Source of the DNA: Acinetobacter baumannii | GTDB taxonomy: Bacteria; Pseudomonadota; Gammaproteobacteria; Pseudomonadales; Moraxellaceae | Assembly (NCBI RefSeq): GCF_016508585.1 | Contig: NZ_JADVOP010000021.1 | Coordinates: 1 to 64,000 of the forward strand | Length of the DNA stretch: 64,000 bases | Direction: 5' to 3' | In this document: piece by piece, positions 8,821 to 17,850 of the stretch | How the letters are laid out: every line of letters starts with the position of its first letter | Numbering within the stretch: the stretch's first letter is position 1 | The notes under the pieces: generated by a model | Database searches by the model: none | What the model was told of the DNA's origin: nothing | Seen by the model: the letters and a program-made list of their open reading frames with translations, nothing else | Translations under genes and position numbers: made by a program

Positions 8821-9576
8821 ATGAAAAATATAAATATATTTCTCTGTCTTTTGTTGTGTATTTTTCTTGCTGCTTGTTCGAAAAAAACAGATGAAAGTTC
8901 ATCCAACTCTTCCGTTGAAACCACCAATACCGATGCTGCTGCTGAAGCTGCCAATAATCAAGTCTCTGCTGATGAAAAACTGGGAACCAAGTGGGGCGAT
9001 GAAATTGATTCCAAAGTGACGGAAGTGCAGTTAAAACGTAAATCTGACGAATCTTTGGCTGAAACAATTGTGCAATATGCTGATAAAAATTATCAAGGAA
9101 AAGCAGTGAATTCTATTTCAATGGCGGCAGGGAAAGTGAGTTTCTCTGTGGTCGATGATCATGGTCAATACATTCCGATGCATCGTGTTGGGCAAAATTA
9201 TTATTTGTCAGGGCGAGAGGGGCAAAGTTATCAATTACAGTATGAAAATAATACGGACAAGACCTTTGAAATTGTGGCCAGTGTTGATGGTATTGATGTA
9301 ATCAATGGCAGTGAAGCTTCCCGGAACAATGCCGGTTATGTATTGCATGCACATGACACCTTGAAAATCGAGGGTTTCCGTAAGAGTGATTCGGCTGTTG
9401 CTTCTTTTACCTTTAGTAAACCGAAAGATGCCTATGCTGCAAATTCTGATCAAGGCTCTATCCAGAATACAGGTGTAATCGGTACAGTGGTCTATGAGTT
9501 GGAAGCCCCAGAAGAAAAAGCTAAACCGGTAAATAAATATGCGCCACCACCGAATGCATTTCCAGCGGACCGATAA
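8821..9576 (+). CDS. Lipoprotein of unknown function, tandem paralogue B
   Basis: A 251-aa lipoprotein with lipobox FLAAC and a Ser/Thr/Ala-rich linker up to about residue 50. It shares the whole conserved domain of the preceding gene in the same order (LGTKWGDEIDS, VNSISMAAGKVSFSVVDD, FEIVASVDGIDVING, IEGFRKSDSAVASFTFS, NTGVIGTVVYEL) and the same PNAFPAD tail. The linkers are unrelated, so the domain rather than the linker is under constraint. Its own upstream region of about 230 nt suggests independent expression. Function is not recognised. Confidence 0.85.
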   Translation: MKNINIFLCLLLCIFLAACSKKTDESSSNSSVETTNTDAAAEAANNQVSADEKLGTKWGDEIDSKVTEVQLKRKSDESLAETIVQYADKNYQGKAVNSISMAAGKVSFSVVDDHGQYIPMHRVGQNYYLSGREGQSYQLQYENNTDKTFEIVASVDGIDVINGSEASRNNAGYVLHAHDTLKIEGFRKSDSAVASFTFSKPKDAYAANSDQGSIQNTGVIGTVVYELEAPEEKAKPVNKYAPPPNAFPADR

Positions 9577-9590
9577 ATCATCTTTTGAGC

Positions 9591-9628
9591 AAGCATAGCG
9601 TGTTTATGGAAACCATCTATGCTTTTAA
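9591..9628 (+). terminator. Possible terminator after lipoprotein B
   Basis: AAGCATAG pairs with CTATGCTT around an 18-nt loop that can itself fold (GTTT/AAAC). A T/A run follows. Confidence 0.55.
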
Positions 9629-9676
9629 AAAAACTTAAATCTATCAATAAACAAAACAGAAAAGAGTCAATATACA

Positions 9677-10075
9677 ATGAAATTACTCAAAGTTTGTGTG
9701 ATCACTTTACTGGGCATGGCTTCCATACAAGCATTTGCCAATCCAATTGAAGATCAATATAAAGCTCTTGTTGCTCCTCAGCCGAGTTATGCTAAATTTC
9801 AAAAGAACTTTGATACGATTTTGGGAAAAATCGAGGAAATCACTGAACGTGCAACTCAGACTCAAGATCGAGCGGAACTTTATCCGATGTGTGTTGCAAT
9901 TCAGAGTTCAATCACGGTATTGAAAAACAACCAAAAATACAAAGCGCAGTACGATCGTGACTATAAACAGTTTGATACGACCTTTGATGAAACCCTTGCA
10001 TCGGCAACACAAGGTTTGAGCGATAAAAAAGCAATTTGTGATCAAGCCAAAAAAGAATATTTAGCGCAGTACTGA
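9677..10075 (+). CDS. Small exported protein of unknown function
   Basis: A 132-aa protein with a clear signal peptide (M-K-L-L-K, hydrophobic core, cleavage after AFA near residue 22). The mature part is predicted mostly helical and charged, with two cysteines (YPMC and AIC) that could form one disulphide in the periplasm. It is not part of the lipoprotein paralogue family although it follows it by 100 nt. Family not recognised. Confidence 0.7.
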   Translation: MKLLKVCVITLLGMASIQAFANPIEDQYKALVAPQPSYAKFQKNFDTILGKIEEITERATQTQDRAELYPMCVAIQSSITVLKNNQKYKAQYDRDYKQFDTTFDETLASATQGLSDKKAICDQAKKEYLAQY

Positions 10076-10093
10076 ATACGTTAAATCGAGTTT

Positions 10094-10120
10094 AGAGGAG
10101 GTCACGTTTTCCTCTTTTTT
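10094..10120 (+). terminator. Terminator after the exported-protein gene
   Basis: AGAGGA and TCCTCT arms around a 10-nt loop, followed directly by a run of T. Its T run abuts the stop codon of the convergent sbcC. Confidence 0.65.
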
Positions 10121-13100
10121 AACTGACCACTTCTATGGTACTGGCACCTGCACCTAAAGGTCTGACCTGAATCTGTACGGGAATACGTTCATGCATGTCC
10201 TGTATATGTGAAATCAGTACAACTTTTCGCCCTTGGTTCTGTAGTTGATCCAAAGCATTCATCACCATATGTAATGATGAAGCATCGAGTGTTCCAAAAC
10301 CTTCATCAATGAATAAGGATTCAATTTTCATTGAGCCAGAAGCCATGTTGGCAATTGCAAGAGAAAGTGCAAGTGCGGTCAAGAAAGACTCGCCACCAGA
10401 CAAAGATGCAACAGATCTGGTTTCTCCATCCATATCATGGTCAATTATGGCTAGGCTGAGTGAGTTTTCGAGACGCTTTAGCGTATAGCGTTGAGACAGC
10501 ATTGCCAATTGTTGATTGGCGTGTTCAAGTAAAATATCCAAATTATACTGTTGTGCATAATCTCTAAATTTTTTACCTGTCGCATCCCCCATCAAAGCTG
10601 AAATTTTTCCCCAGCGATGTTCCTCTTGCTGTACGTTATGAATTTGATCGGCGAATTGTTTTTGTTTTATGAGGTTTTGCTGATGAAGTTCAAGTTTCAG
10701 CTTAAGATGATCACGAATTTCAATTTGAGTTTTCAGCGCTTCGCTATTTCTTGTGCTCAATTGTTGTAATTCATTGCTCTCTATTTCAGGTTGAAGGCTT
10801 AGATGCTCTGTGAGTTGTTCCTGAATGGTTTTAAGTGCTGAATTGGCCTCATTCAATGCACGTTCAGCTTGTTGTAGTTGCTGTCGAATTTGCTGCGCTT
10901 GTACCGGTGTGATTTGTGCCAAGTTGCTTAAATCTTCAAATTGAAAATCTGGGTGCTGTATCAACCATTGTTGGATTTCTGACTTTACTTGATTGAGGTG
11001 ATTTAAATTTTGCTCCGCCTGCGCCTTGAGCTGTCCAAGTTGACTCTTTTCTTGTTCGAATTGGTTGCGCAATTGCTCAAAGCTTTGTTTGAGTTGTTGA
11101 TAATGCTGATGGCATTGCTGGCGTTGCTGATCATGCTGTAATAACCATTCATTTGGTTTGACCTCACTTAATCCGGTCATGCGGTAAATCAATTGATTCG
11201 CAGTTTGGGTATTTTGTAGTCCTTGGAGCTTAATCTCAGCCAAGCTTTGAGAGGCTTCGATAATATGTTTGGAGATATTGTCTAAGTTGAGTTGAATGTT
11301 ATGCTGTTGTTGGGTGTAGAGATCTAATTGTTTGCCGTACTGTTCCTGTTGATCAAGTTGTTGCGCACGTTGTTTTAAACGGCTACAGACATTTTCTGCG
11401 GTGGTGATCGTCTGCTGTTGCCACATGTCTTGTTCTTTCTCAGACAAGCATAAAACGATATGCTGAATTTGCTGCTGAAGGCTTTTGGCTTGCTGTAATA
11501 AATTGACTGTATGTTGAGTACTTTGCATCAATTGCTGCTGCATTTTAATGGTTTGAATCCATTGTTTGGACTGTAAATCCATTTGCTCAATCTGCTGTTG
11601 GAATTGTTCAGTCAACTGCCGTAACTGCAACATGATTTCAGACTGCGTTTGAGTAAGATCAAGCTTAATTTTAAGCGCATCGATTTGTTCGGTACACGCC
11701 TGCTGAGTCGCTGTGATTCGTTCAACAAGACGTTTTAATAAAGTCTGCTGCTGATGTTGTTCGGTATTGAGTTGAGTTAAGTTCTGCTGACTGAGTTGCC
11801 AAATTTTCAGGCTGTCTTGTTCTTGAAGTGTGGCTTGCTGTTCTTGTTGCTGCTGTAAATTAAACAGCGCTTTAGATACTACTGCATCATCCACTTTATA
11901 AGGATGTTTGGTACTACCGCAGACCATACAGGGTTGATCTTCTTTTAAGGCTGCTCTTAAACTTTCAACATTTTCTGCATGCAATAAACGCTGTTGTTGA
12001 AGGACATCCTGTAGCTTGATTCGCGCTTGTTTTGCTTTGTGATACTCCTGTTCTGATCGAACGGTCGCTTTTTCAAGTTGCTGAAACTGTGTATTACGCT
12101 GATGAATTTGAGCTGTAAGTTGTTGAGATTCTGACTGCAACTCAAAAAATTGCTGTAATTTCTGTTGCAGGACATCAAATTGATTCAGTTGGTAGAGTGT
12201 TATTTCACGTTGTTGGCGAGTTTGTTCAAGCAACGTTTCTAGCTGGTCTTTTGTACCAGACTGATCAATTAAAGCCTGTAATTGCGCACTTTGCTCAGTG
12301 AGTTTAGCTTCGGCTTGGTTCAAATTTCCAAGTTGATTTTCGATGTCTGGATAATGCTGGATAAATTGGCTGAGTTGTTGCAAATGTGCTGTCAAGCCTT
12401 TGTCCAGACTTGAAAATTGCTGTGTCTCAACAAGTTGTTGACTTAAATGCATCTGTTGTTGAGTAAGCTGTTGAATATGCTGCCCAATGTCCTGTTGCTG
12501 ATTCAGCAAAGGATGTTTTGATTGTTCTAATTGATTGAGTTTAGATTGAATTTTTTTAAATTCTGTTCCAATAAAGTCACGTTCTTGAATACATTTGCGT
12601 ACCTCTTTTAATGCTTCAAAATGTGTACTTTCAAAATTCTGTATATCATTTAAAGTTGCTTCCGCTTGAGTAAAATTTTGCTTTTGCTGTTCAAATTGAA
12701 CATTCAGCCCATCAAACAATTGCTGTTGCTTCTGCAGTTGTGGCGTAAGCTGCTGTTGGTTTTTAAAGAATTGTTGCTGTTGAACAACAATTGGGCGAAT
12801 TTCAGAAAATTCTTCTAAACGATTTAATTGTTTACGTTCAGGCATTAAGTCATGTTGTACTTTAAGCTGTACATCGACAAATTGCTGTTTTTGAATAATT
12901 TCATATTCTAATTTCTGTTTGCGTTCAAACCAGAGCCATTGTTTTTCAAGTCGCGTTTTTTCCGCTTCTAATTTTTGATAGGTTGATTCGATGTGTTGAA
13001 ATTGATCTGATAGTTCGGCCAGATCTTCATCAGACAACAGTTCAATGTGACCGAGTAGATTTTCCAGTTCTTTGCGTTTTGATGCCACCAATTTGGTTTT

Positions 13101-13715
13101 CTCATACGCCAATTGACCAATTTTTCCAAAAATTGCTGAATTGGTTAAATATTCAAGTAGCTCTCCACGTTCATTATCACGTGCTTTTAAAAAGGCTGTA
13201 ACCTCAGATTGAGCCAAAAGTACAGCTCGGGTAAATTGTTCAAAACTTAATTGCGTAATTTTATAGATACTGCTGTCTACGGCTTTGGCTTTATCCGCAA
13301 TCACCGTTGCATCAGTCAGACATTTTAAATAGCGTTGTACGCTTTGCAGTTTCCCATCTGCTTTTTCTCGTGAACGTTTTAGTTCCCAACGGGCCAAATA
13401 ATGTTTTTGATCCTGTGCAACAAAACAAAGTTCTGCAAAACCATGCGCCGTACCCCGACGAAGTACTGTCAGCGGGGAGTTTGTTAAAAGCTCTGAGCCA
13501 TCTACATCTTGTAACTTGCCATCACTGTCTTTCAAGCGTGGAATTTTATTAAACAGGGCAAGACACATCGCATCCAGAATCGTTGACTTTCCAGCCCCAG
13601 TTTTCCCAACAATTGCGACTAAGCCAGCTGAAGCCAATGGTTCGGATTCAAAATCGATAAAATGTTCACCAGAAAGCGAGGCTAAATTTTTAAGTCGTAT
13701 GGATAAAATTTTCAC
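10119..13715 (-). CDS. sbcC: Exonuclease subunit SbcC (Rad50-like ATPase)
   Basis: A 1198-aa SMC-like ATPase. With SbcD it forms the nuclease that processes DNA ends and cleaves hairpins at palindromes. Walker A GKTGAGKST lies near residue 40. The CxxC zinc hook (CMVC) is near 596, midway through very long glutamine-rich coiled coils. The signature LSGGE and Walker B with LFIDEGFGTLD are at the C-terminus. It starts 9 nt after sbcD with an AGGAGT site, so the two are coupled. The coiled coil is unusually rich in Gln and Leu, which looks low-complexity but keeps the frame throughout. Confidence 0.96.
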   Translation of the reverse strand: MKILSIRLKNLASLSGEHFIDFESEPLASAGLVAIVGKTGAGKSTILDAMCLALFNKIPRLKDSDGKLQDVDGSELLTNSPLTVLRRGTAHGFAELCFVAQDQKHYLARWELKRSREKADGKLQSVQRYLKCLTDATVIADKAKAVDSSIYKITQLSFEQFTRAVLLAQSEVTAFLKARDNERGELLEYLTNSAIFGKIGQLAYEKTKLVASKRKELENLLGHIELLSDEDLAELSDQFQHIESTYQKLEAEKTRLEKQWLWFERKQKLEYEIIQKQQFVDVQLKVQHDLMPERKQLNRLEEFSEIRPIVVQQQQFFKNQQQLTPQLQKQQQLFDGLNVQFEQQKQNFTQAEATLNDIQNFESTHFEALKEVRKCIQERDFIGTEFKKIQSKLNQLEQSKHPLLNQQQDIGQHIQQLTQQQMHLSQQLVETQQFSSLDKGLTAHLQQLSQFIQHYPDIENQLGNLNQAEAKLTEQSAQLQALIDQSGTKDQLETLLEQTRQQREITLYQLNQFDVLQQKLQQFFELQSESQQLTAQIHQRNTQFQQLEKATVRSEQEYHKAKQARIKLQDVLQQQRLLHAENVESLRAALKEDQPCMVCGSTKHPYKVDDAVVSKALFNLQQQQEQQATLQEQDSLKIWQLSQQNLTQLNTEQHQQQTLLKRLVERITATQQACTEQIDALKIKLDLTQTQSEIMLQLRQLTEQFQQQIEQMDLQSKQWIQTIKMQQQLMQSTQHTVNLLQQAKSLQQQIQHIVLCLSEKEQDMWQQQTITTAENVCSRLKQRAQQLDQQEQYGKQLDLYTQQQHNIQLNLDNISKHIIEASQSLAEIKLQGLQNTQTANQLIYRMTGLSEVKPNEWLLQHDQQRQQCHQHYQQLKQSFEQLRNQFEQEKSQLGQLKAQAEQNLNHLNQVKSEIQQWLIQHPDFQFEDLSNLAQITPVQAQQIRQQLQQAERALNEANSALKTIQEQLTEHLSLQPEIESNELQQLSTRNSEALKTQIEIRDHLKLKLELHQQNLIKQKQFADQIHNVQQEEHRWGKISALMGDATGKKFRDYAQQYNLDILLEHANQQLAMLSQRYTLKRLENSLSLAIIDHDMDGETRSVASLSGGESFLTALALSLAIANMASGSMKIESLFIDEGFGTLDASSLHMVMNALDQLQNQGRKVVLISHIQDMHERIPVQIQVRPLGAGASTIEVVS

Positions 13716-13724
13716 AACAAACTC

Positions 13725-14978
13725 CTATGCTTCAGGTTCATTTTCGAGTGACTTCTCCGCTTCTTGCAGCAAATTTAAAAAGTCTTTGAAAACAGCATTA
13801 TCATTTGCATAACCATTTTTTTCCCAAAGTTGTTGGAACAGTTTCTCTGGGGTAGGTGGCTCTAGATGGATTGTACGCGGTGCATTCCCATCATTTTCAT
13901 TAGTTAAGTATTGTCGTGAAATACGGACCAAGCGGTAACGGTCTTTGGGCAAAGCTTGTTCAAATTGTTGACGCAAATTTGGTGGTGGAGGAACATCGGT
14001 ATGATATTCAATATCGACATATTCACGATGGTCAATATTGTCAATTTCTCCGCTTGGCAAAGCATTTAACTGAGCGAAGACAGTGTTCAATTCACCTTTG
14101 ATTTTATGGAGTTGTACACTCCGAGGAATATAAACACTTTCAAAATCAAAACGGGATTCATCTGTTTTTGATGGGTCAATCCGTACGTCTATGATTTGAT
14201 GTTTATAGTGGATTTCACTAAATGACAGTGGAATTGGCGAACCACTGTAACGAATATGCGCTTGCCCTACTTTTTGTGGTTTATGTAAATGTCCAAGTGC
14301 CACATAATCGAGAATATCTTCAAATAAGGCTGTTGAAAGGGCTTCTTCATTGCCCACAATAATTGGGCGCTCAGAGTCGGAAGTTTCACCACCCTGCATG
14401 TGCGCATGTGACATTAAAATCAGCGCTTGGTCATCAGTTTTTCTTTTTCTGGCTTCTGAGATCAACTGTTGATGCAAATAGGCAATCGCATTTTGACTGT
14501 TATGAGTTTGCTCATTAAATCCTGTAATTTCAGCTGGGCGTAAAAAGGGCAGACTGAGACACCATGCAACAATATTGCGTTGTGGATCATAAATAGGAAT
14601 GAGTAAACGATCTAAGTCAATTTGACCTTGACTATTTTTATGGATAACCCCAACTGTTTTGGCGTGATATTTCTCAAGTAAAGGTTCCACTTGCTCAATG
14701 CGGTAACCTGAATCATGATTTCCTGCAATCATGAGGGTTTGCATATGCGGTGCAAGATCATGTGCATCTGCAAGAAATTGATATAACTGTTTTTGAGCCG
14801 ATGAGGCTGGATTAATCACATCAAAAATGTCACCTGCAATCAACAAGGCATTGGGTTGTCTTTCTTGAATCTGCAGCAATAACCACGCTAAAAAATGTTC
14901 ATGTTCATACTGGCGCGAGTGGTTATAAAAGAATTGTCCCAGATGCCAGTCTGAAGTATGAAGAAAGCGTACAGTCAT
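13725..14978 (-). CDS. sbcD: Exonuclease subunit SbcD (Mre11-like)
   Basis: A 417-aa calcineurin-like phosphoesterase and nuclease partner of SbcC. The metal-binding motifs are in order: SDWHLG (about 9-14), AGDIFD (about 47), GNHDSG (about 105), then SHAHMQGG and ALGHLHKPQ. The C-terminal capping domain is typical of SbcD. It is the first gene of sbcDC, and the order matches other proteobacteria. Confidence 0.96.
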   Translation of the reverse strand: MTVRFLHTSDWHLGQFFYNHSRQYEHEHFLAWLLLQIQERQPNALLIAGDIFDVINPASSAQKQLYQFLADAHDLAPHMQTLMIAGNHDSGYRIEQVEPLLEKYHAKTVGVIHKNSQGQIDLDRLLIPIYDPQRNIVAWCLSLPFLRPAEITGFNEQTHNSQNAIAYLHQQLISEARKRKTDDQALILMSHAHMQGGETSDSERPIIVGNEEALSTALFEDILDYVALGHLHKPQKVGQAHIRYSGSPIPLSFSEIHYKHQIIDVRIDPSKTDESRFDFESVYIPRSVQLHKIKGELNTVFAQLNALPSGEIDNIDHREYVDIEYHTDVPPPPNLRQQFEQALPKDRYRLVRISRQYLTNENDGNAPRTIHLEPPTPEKLFQQLWEKNGYANDNAVFKDFLNLLQEAEKSLENEPEA

Positions 14979-15243
14979 GTGCGTGTTTGATCTTAATGCG
15001 GTGTAAAATAAGGTAGCATAAATTCAGGGATGAATGAGATAAGAAGTTTTTTTGTGTTGATTGAATAAGCCTATTTTTTATTGCTCAACTCGACTGAAAT
15101 TGATTGAGTAAACAGCCACTCGTCCCTTGTGTTCAACTCAATCATCAGTTTCGTCAAGCTGTGAAAAACAGACATACGACAATATAAAATGTATTTATTC
15201 ATTACCTGAGTTTATTTTAAAAATATCTTTCACGTTTTGAAAA

Positions 15244-15621
15244 TCATTGTGCATTTGGATCAACTTGAACCAAGCCAAATGTATTATGATCTGCATCTAA
15301 AAAGTAGCCTTGCCAGCATTTGTGGGGAATGGCGAATTTTTCCATGGCGACACGACCACCCAAGGCTAAAATTTTTTCAGCTGTTTGATCAAAATCTTCA
15401 ACTTCAAAAGAACAGGTAAAGGCATTGGTTCCAGAGTGAGTAGGTGGGGTTTGGGCGGGACGTTCCAGTAAACCACCATGGAGCGTTGCTGTTTCAATTT
15501 GAAAGTATTGAATCGGTAAACCTTCGACTTTGCTAAACTTCCAGCCGAAGACTTCATGATAAAACTTAACTTCACGTTCAGGGTTTGAAGACTGAATTTC
15601 AAAATAGCATAGGTTGTTCAT
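15244..15621 (-). CDS. VOC (glyoxalase/bleomycin-resistance fold) family protein
   Basis: A 125-aa protein made of paired beta-alpha-beta-beta-beta units. The N-terminal F-E-I-Q-S-S-N-P-E-R-E-V-K-F-Y strand and helix and W-K-F match the usual VOC start. The C-terminal unit has W-Q-G-Y-F-L-D-A-D-H-N-T-F-G-L, the common metal-site strand of this superfamily. The substrate cannot be told from sequence. It is monocistronic and soluble. Confidence 0.85.
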   Translation of the reverse strand: MNNLCYFEIQSSNPEREVKFYHEVFGWKFSKVEGLPIQYFQIETATLHGGLLERPAQTPPTHSGTNAFTCSFEVEDFDQTAEKILALGGRVAMEKFAIPHKCWQGYFLDADHNTFGLVQVDPNAQ

Positions 15622-15728
15622 TATTATTCTCCATCGACATTTGATCGTGTCATTAACATAAGATGATTTGAGCAGTGACGATGTATAAATATTGAAAATG
15701 AAAAATAGAATGAATAAACGAGTATGTT

Positions 15729-15968
15729 ATGAAGAATGAAAAGCTCAAGGCGTTACGGGTAAAAATAAATGTTCCTCTGAGAGACGCTTTGTCGTTAATT
15801 AAACAAAATAATGACGATATTGAACAATCGTTTGCGATGTTTCATCAAAATAAACTCAACGAAATCTGTTTAACAACAGGGTGTGATGAAACGCTCGCGA
15901 AAGCAGATTACACACATCCTGTATATCAGCAGAATGTTGAAAAAATATTGAAAAGATTGATGAATTGA
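15729..15968 (+). CDS. Small protein with EF-Ts N-terminal/UBA-like domain
   Basis: A 79-aa protein whose first 40 residues (LKALRVKINVPLRDALSLIK then N-N-D-D-I-E) resemble the helical UBA-like N-terminal domain of elongation factor Ts, which binds EF-Tu. The second half (I-C-L-T-T-G-C-D-E-T-L-A) may be another three-helix unit. There is no EF-Ts core, so it is not a translation factor by itself. Its TGA stop overlaps the start of the next gene (TTGA), implying translational coupling. Function is unknown; a protein-binding role is inferred only from the fold resemblance. Confidence 0.7.
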   Translation: MKNEKLKALRVKINVPLRDALSLIKQNNDDIEQSFAMFHQNKLNEICLTTGCDETLAKADYTHPVYQQNVEKILKRLMN

Positions 15969-16429
15969 ATCAACGTCCAATTAAATTGACCATAGCGGAA
16001 AACCCCAAATATGTTACTAAAGTGGGTTTCTTTATTTGGGCAGAAGATGAAAACTTAGTCAAGGTCCAACATGAAAAGAATAGAACCTATTTTATTCCAG
16101 AGGATGATTTTGCTTATCTGATTGAAATATTTAAACCTATATTTCAATTGTGGAGCCCGCAGAGAAATGAATTCGAAGGTGGTTCTGATCCTTGTTCCGA
16201 TAATTATTTTGATCACAATGCAGTACAGAAAATTGTTTCGGATCTTAGGGATTTGTCTTTTGAAGATATAAAAATAATGAATTTTTTAGAGCATCTGGCA
16301 TGCTGCTTAGAAGAAAAAATACAGATTGGAACTTATGTGATTGTTTTGGTAACCAATAAATCAAACTTAAATTATGCATTTCATTTAAATCGTGATTCCT
16401 CATATTTTTTGAGCTTGGTTAAAATTTGA
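15965..16429 (+). CDS. Conserved-looking protein of unknown function, coupled to the UBA-like gene
   Basis: A 154-aa soluble protein with no signal peptide and no recognised family. It has an acidic beginning, a central W-S-P-Q-R-N-E-F and a CC pair near residue 114. The start is TTG 15965, overlapping the upstream stop by four nucleotides. No downstream ATG is close to a ribosome site. Its 3' end overlaps the 3' end of the convergent 188-aa gene by 49 nt. Confidence 0.6.
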   Translation: MNQRPIKLTIAENPKYVTKVGFFIWAEDENLVKVQHEKNRTYFIPEDDFAYLIEIFKPIFQLWSPQRNEFEGGSDPCSDNYFDHNAVQKIVSDLRDLSFEDIKIMNFLEHLACCLEEKIQIGTYVIVLVTNKSNLNYAFHLNRDSSYFLSLVKI

Positions 16430-16947
16430 TGACCAATATAGTTTTTAAAATCAGGATAGCTTGACCGATAGTATTCATTCCAATAACTGACTATTCTGCT
16501 TTGTGTAGTTTGAAAATACTGACAATTTTCCACTATAAAATCACTCCATTTGTTTTGATTATCTTCATTAAGATGTGGCTCAATGATTTTCAAAATTTCA
16601 GCCACATATTCACCTAGCAACTGAAAGATAAATGGCGTCATAAAATATTCAAGATTTTGCTGAAGTAGTTTTTCAAGCGCTTTTTGCCGAACAAAACCAT
16701 CATGATGGCGCGTGAAAATACACCATAGAATTTGACGTTGTATCAATGGAAAGTTTTGAAACTCAACAGATTGCACAGCGTTGATATAGATTCTGGCAGG
16801 TATCCTGATCAAAGCATGATGAATGATCACTTCACATTGGGTATTGTCATGAAGTTGGATTTTCTGATTTTCAAGATATTGAGCCACCACCCTAACATCA
16901 TTGAATAGTTCTTTAGGAAAAGCTTGAACTAATCTTATCTCAGTCAT
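16381..16947 (-). CDS. Unknown 188-aa protein translationally coupled to nrtR
   Basis: A mostly helical soluble protein, not recognised. It contains I-Q-R-Q-I-L-W-C-I-F-T-R-H-H-D-G-F-V-R-Q (about 70-90), which looks like HEAT-type helices, and several Trp/Tyr-rich helices towards the end. Its ATG overlaps the nrtR stop (ATGA, 16944-16947), so it is made from the same transcript. It is therefore probably connected to NAD or nicotinamide homeostasis, but this rests only on context. Its 3' end is antisense to the end of the 154-aa gene. Confidence 0.65.
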   Translation of the reverse strand: MTEIRLVQAFPKELFNDVRVVAQYLENQKIQLHDNTQCEVIIHHALIRIPARIYINAVQSVEFQNFPLIQRQILWCIFTRHHDGFVRQKALEKLLQQNLEYFMTPFIFQLLGEYVAEILKIIEPHLNEDNQNKWSDFIVENCQYFQTTQSRIVSYWNEYYRSSYPDFKNYIGHQILTKLKKYEESRFK

Positions 16948-17702
16948 GACGGATTTAATTCCCGTGGATATTCCAAAATTCTTGGAAAATGGAAATCATA
17001 GCTCTCCAAAGCATACTTGTAGAGTTGAGCAGGGCGTTTACCCGCAATTTTAGATTGATCTGTTGCCTCAACTGCACCCGCTTCAATCATACGCCGTCTA
17101 AAGGATTTCTTTTCTAGGTTTTGACCCAATATAATTTCATAAATCTGCTGTAATTCAGTCAACGTAAATAGTTTTGGCATCAAACTGACCGGTAGAGCGG
17201 TGTAACGCGCTTTACTGCTCAAACGTTCAATTGCCATATCTAAAAGCTGTAAATGATCAAAGGCCAAATCTCGTTTTTTTGCTTCCGTAACGGAAACCCA
17301 TTCACTATATTCCGTTTGTTCGGTAGTGACTTGCTGAAATTCTTTGAAATCAATCAGTGCAAAGTACAAGGCTGTGACAGCCCAACCGCGAGGATCACGC
17401 CTTGCATTCCCCACTGTTGCAACTTGCTCTAAATGGGGAGATTGAAGCCCCGTTTTTTCAACCAGTTTACGTTGCGCAGAAGCCATTAAATCAGCATCTT
17501 GGCTTAAATCAACAAAGCCACCTGGGAGTGCCCATTGATTTTTCTGTGGAAAATTGGAACGTTTAATCAATAAAACCTGTAGTTGTCCTGCATCCACAGA
17601 AAAAATAGCCATGTCGACTGTAAAAAGGGGAGCATCAAAGTCTTTTTTATTATAACTCGACAGAAATTCCTGTTCAGCATTCAAGGTCACAATAAGGCTC
17701 AC
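16944..17702 (-). CDS. nrtR: NrtR-family transcriptional regulator (Nudix plus winged helix)
   Basis: A 252-aa protein. The N-terminal Nudix-like domain begins near 25 (F-T-V-D-M-A-I-F, then I-K-R-S-N-F-P with W-A-L-P-G-G-F-V-D). The C-terminal winged helix (about 165-240) has the family sequence L-P-K/M-L-F-T-L-T-E-L-Q-x-I-Y-E, F-R-R-R-M and G-K-R-P-A-Q-L-Y. The Nudix box is degenerate: RKLVEKTG replaces REUxEExG, so hydrolysis should be lost while ADP-ribose sensing can remain, as known for NrtR repressors. It lies downstream of nadV on the same strand and overlaps an unknown gene by ATGA. Confidence 0.88.
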   Translation of the reverse strand: MSLIVTLNAEQEFLSSYNKKDFDAPLFTVDMAIFSVDAGQLQVLLIKRSNFPQKNQWALPGGFVDLSQDADLMASAQRKLVEKTGLQSPHLEQVATVGNARRDPRGWAVTALYFALIDFKEFQQVTTEQTEYSEWVSVTEAKKRDLAFDHLQLLDMAIERLSSKARYTALPVSLMPKLFTLTELQQIYEIILGQNLEKKSFRRRMIEAGAVEATDQSKIAGKRPAQLYKYALESYDFHFPRILEYPRELNPS

Positions 17703-17811
17703 TTAATTTTATGAAAATCATGGATTGTCTTTGATTATTGCAGGGTGAAAGCATTTCTCCAAGTAGAAAATTTCTTGATTAAAAAGAGAGAAGTCTTCTA
17801 GGTGTGAACGC

Positions 17812-17843
17812 ATATAAGCCCTACAGAAAAGCAGGGCTTATAT
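17812..17843 (-). terminator. Hairpin just after nadV
   Basis: A perfect 11-bp stem (ATATAAGCCCT / AGGGCTTATAT) with a 10-nt loop, 8 nt past the nadV stop. No U run follows on either strand, so it may be a weak terminator or an RNA-stabilising structure. Confidence 0.5.
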
Positions 17844-17850
17844 CAAATAG

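Noticed and set aside
10119..13715. Very repetitive Gln/Leu-rich sequence suggesting a repeat array
   Set aside because: It is the coiled coil of sbcC; the frame is open throughout and the zinc hook and ATPase ends are in place.
16944..17702. Active Nudix hydrolase
   Set aside because: The Nudix box lacks the catalytic glutamates and a winged-helix domain follows, so NrtR fits better.
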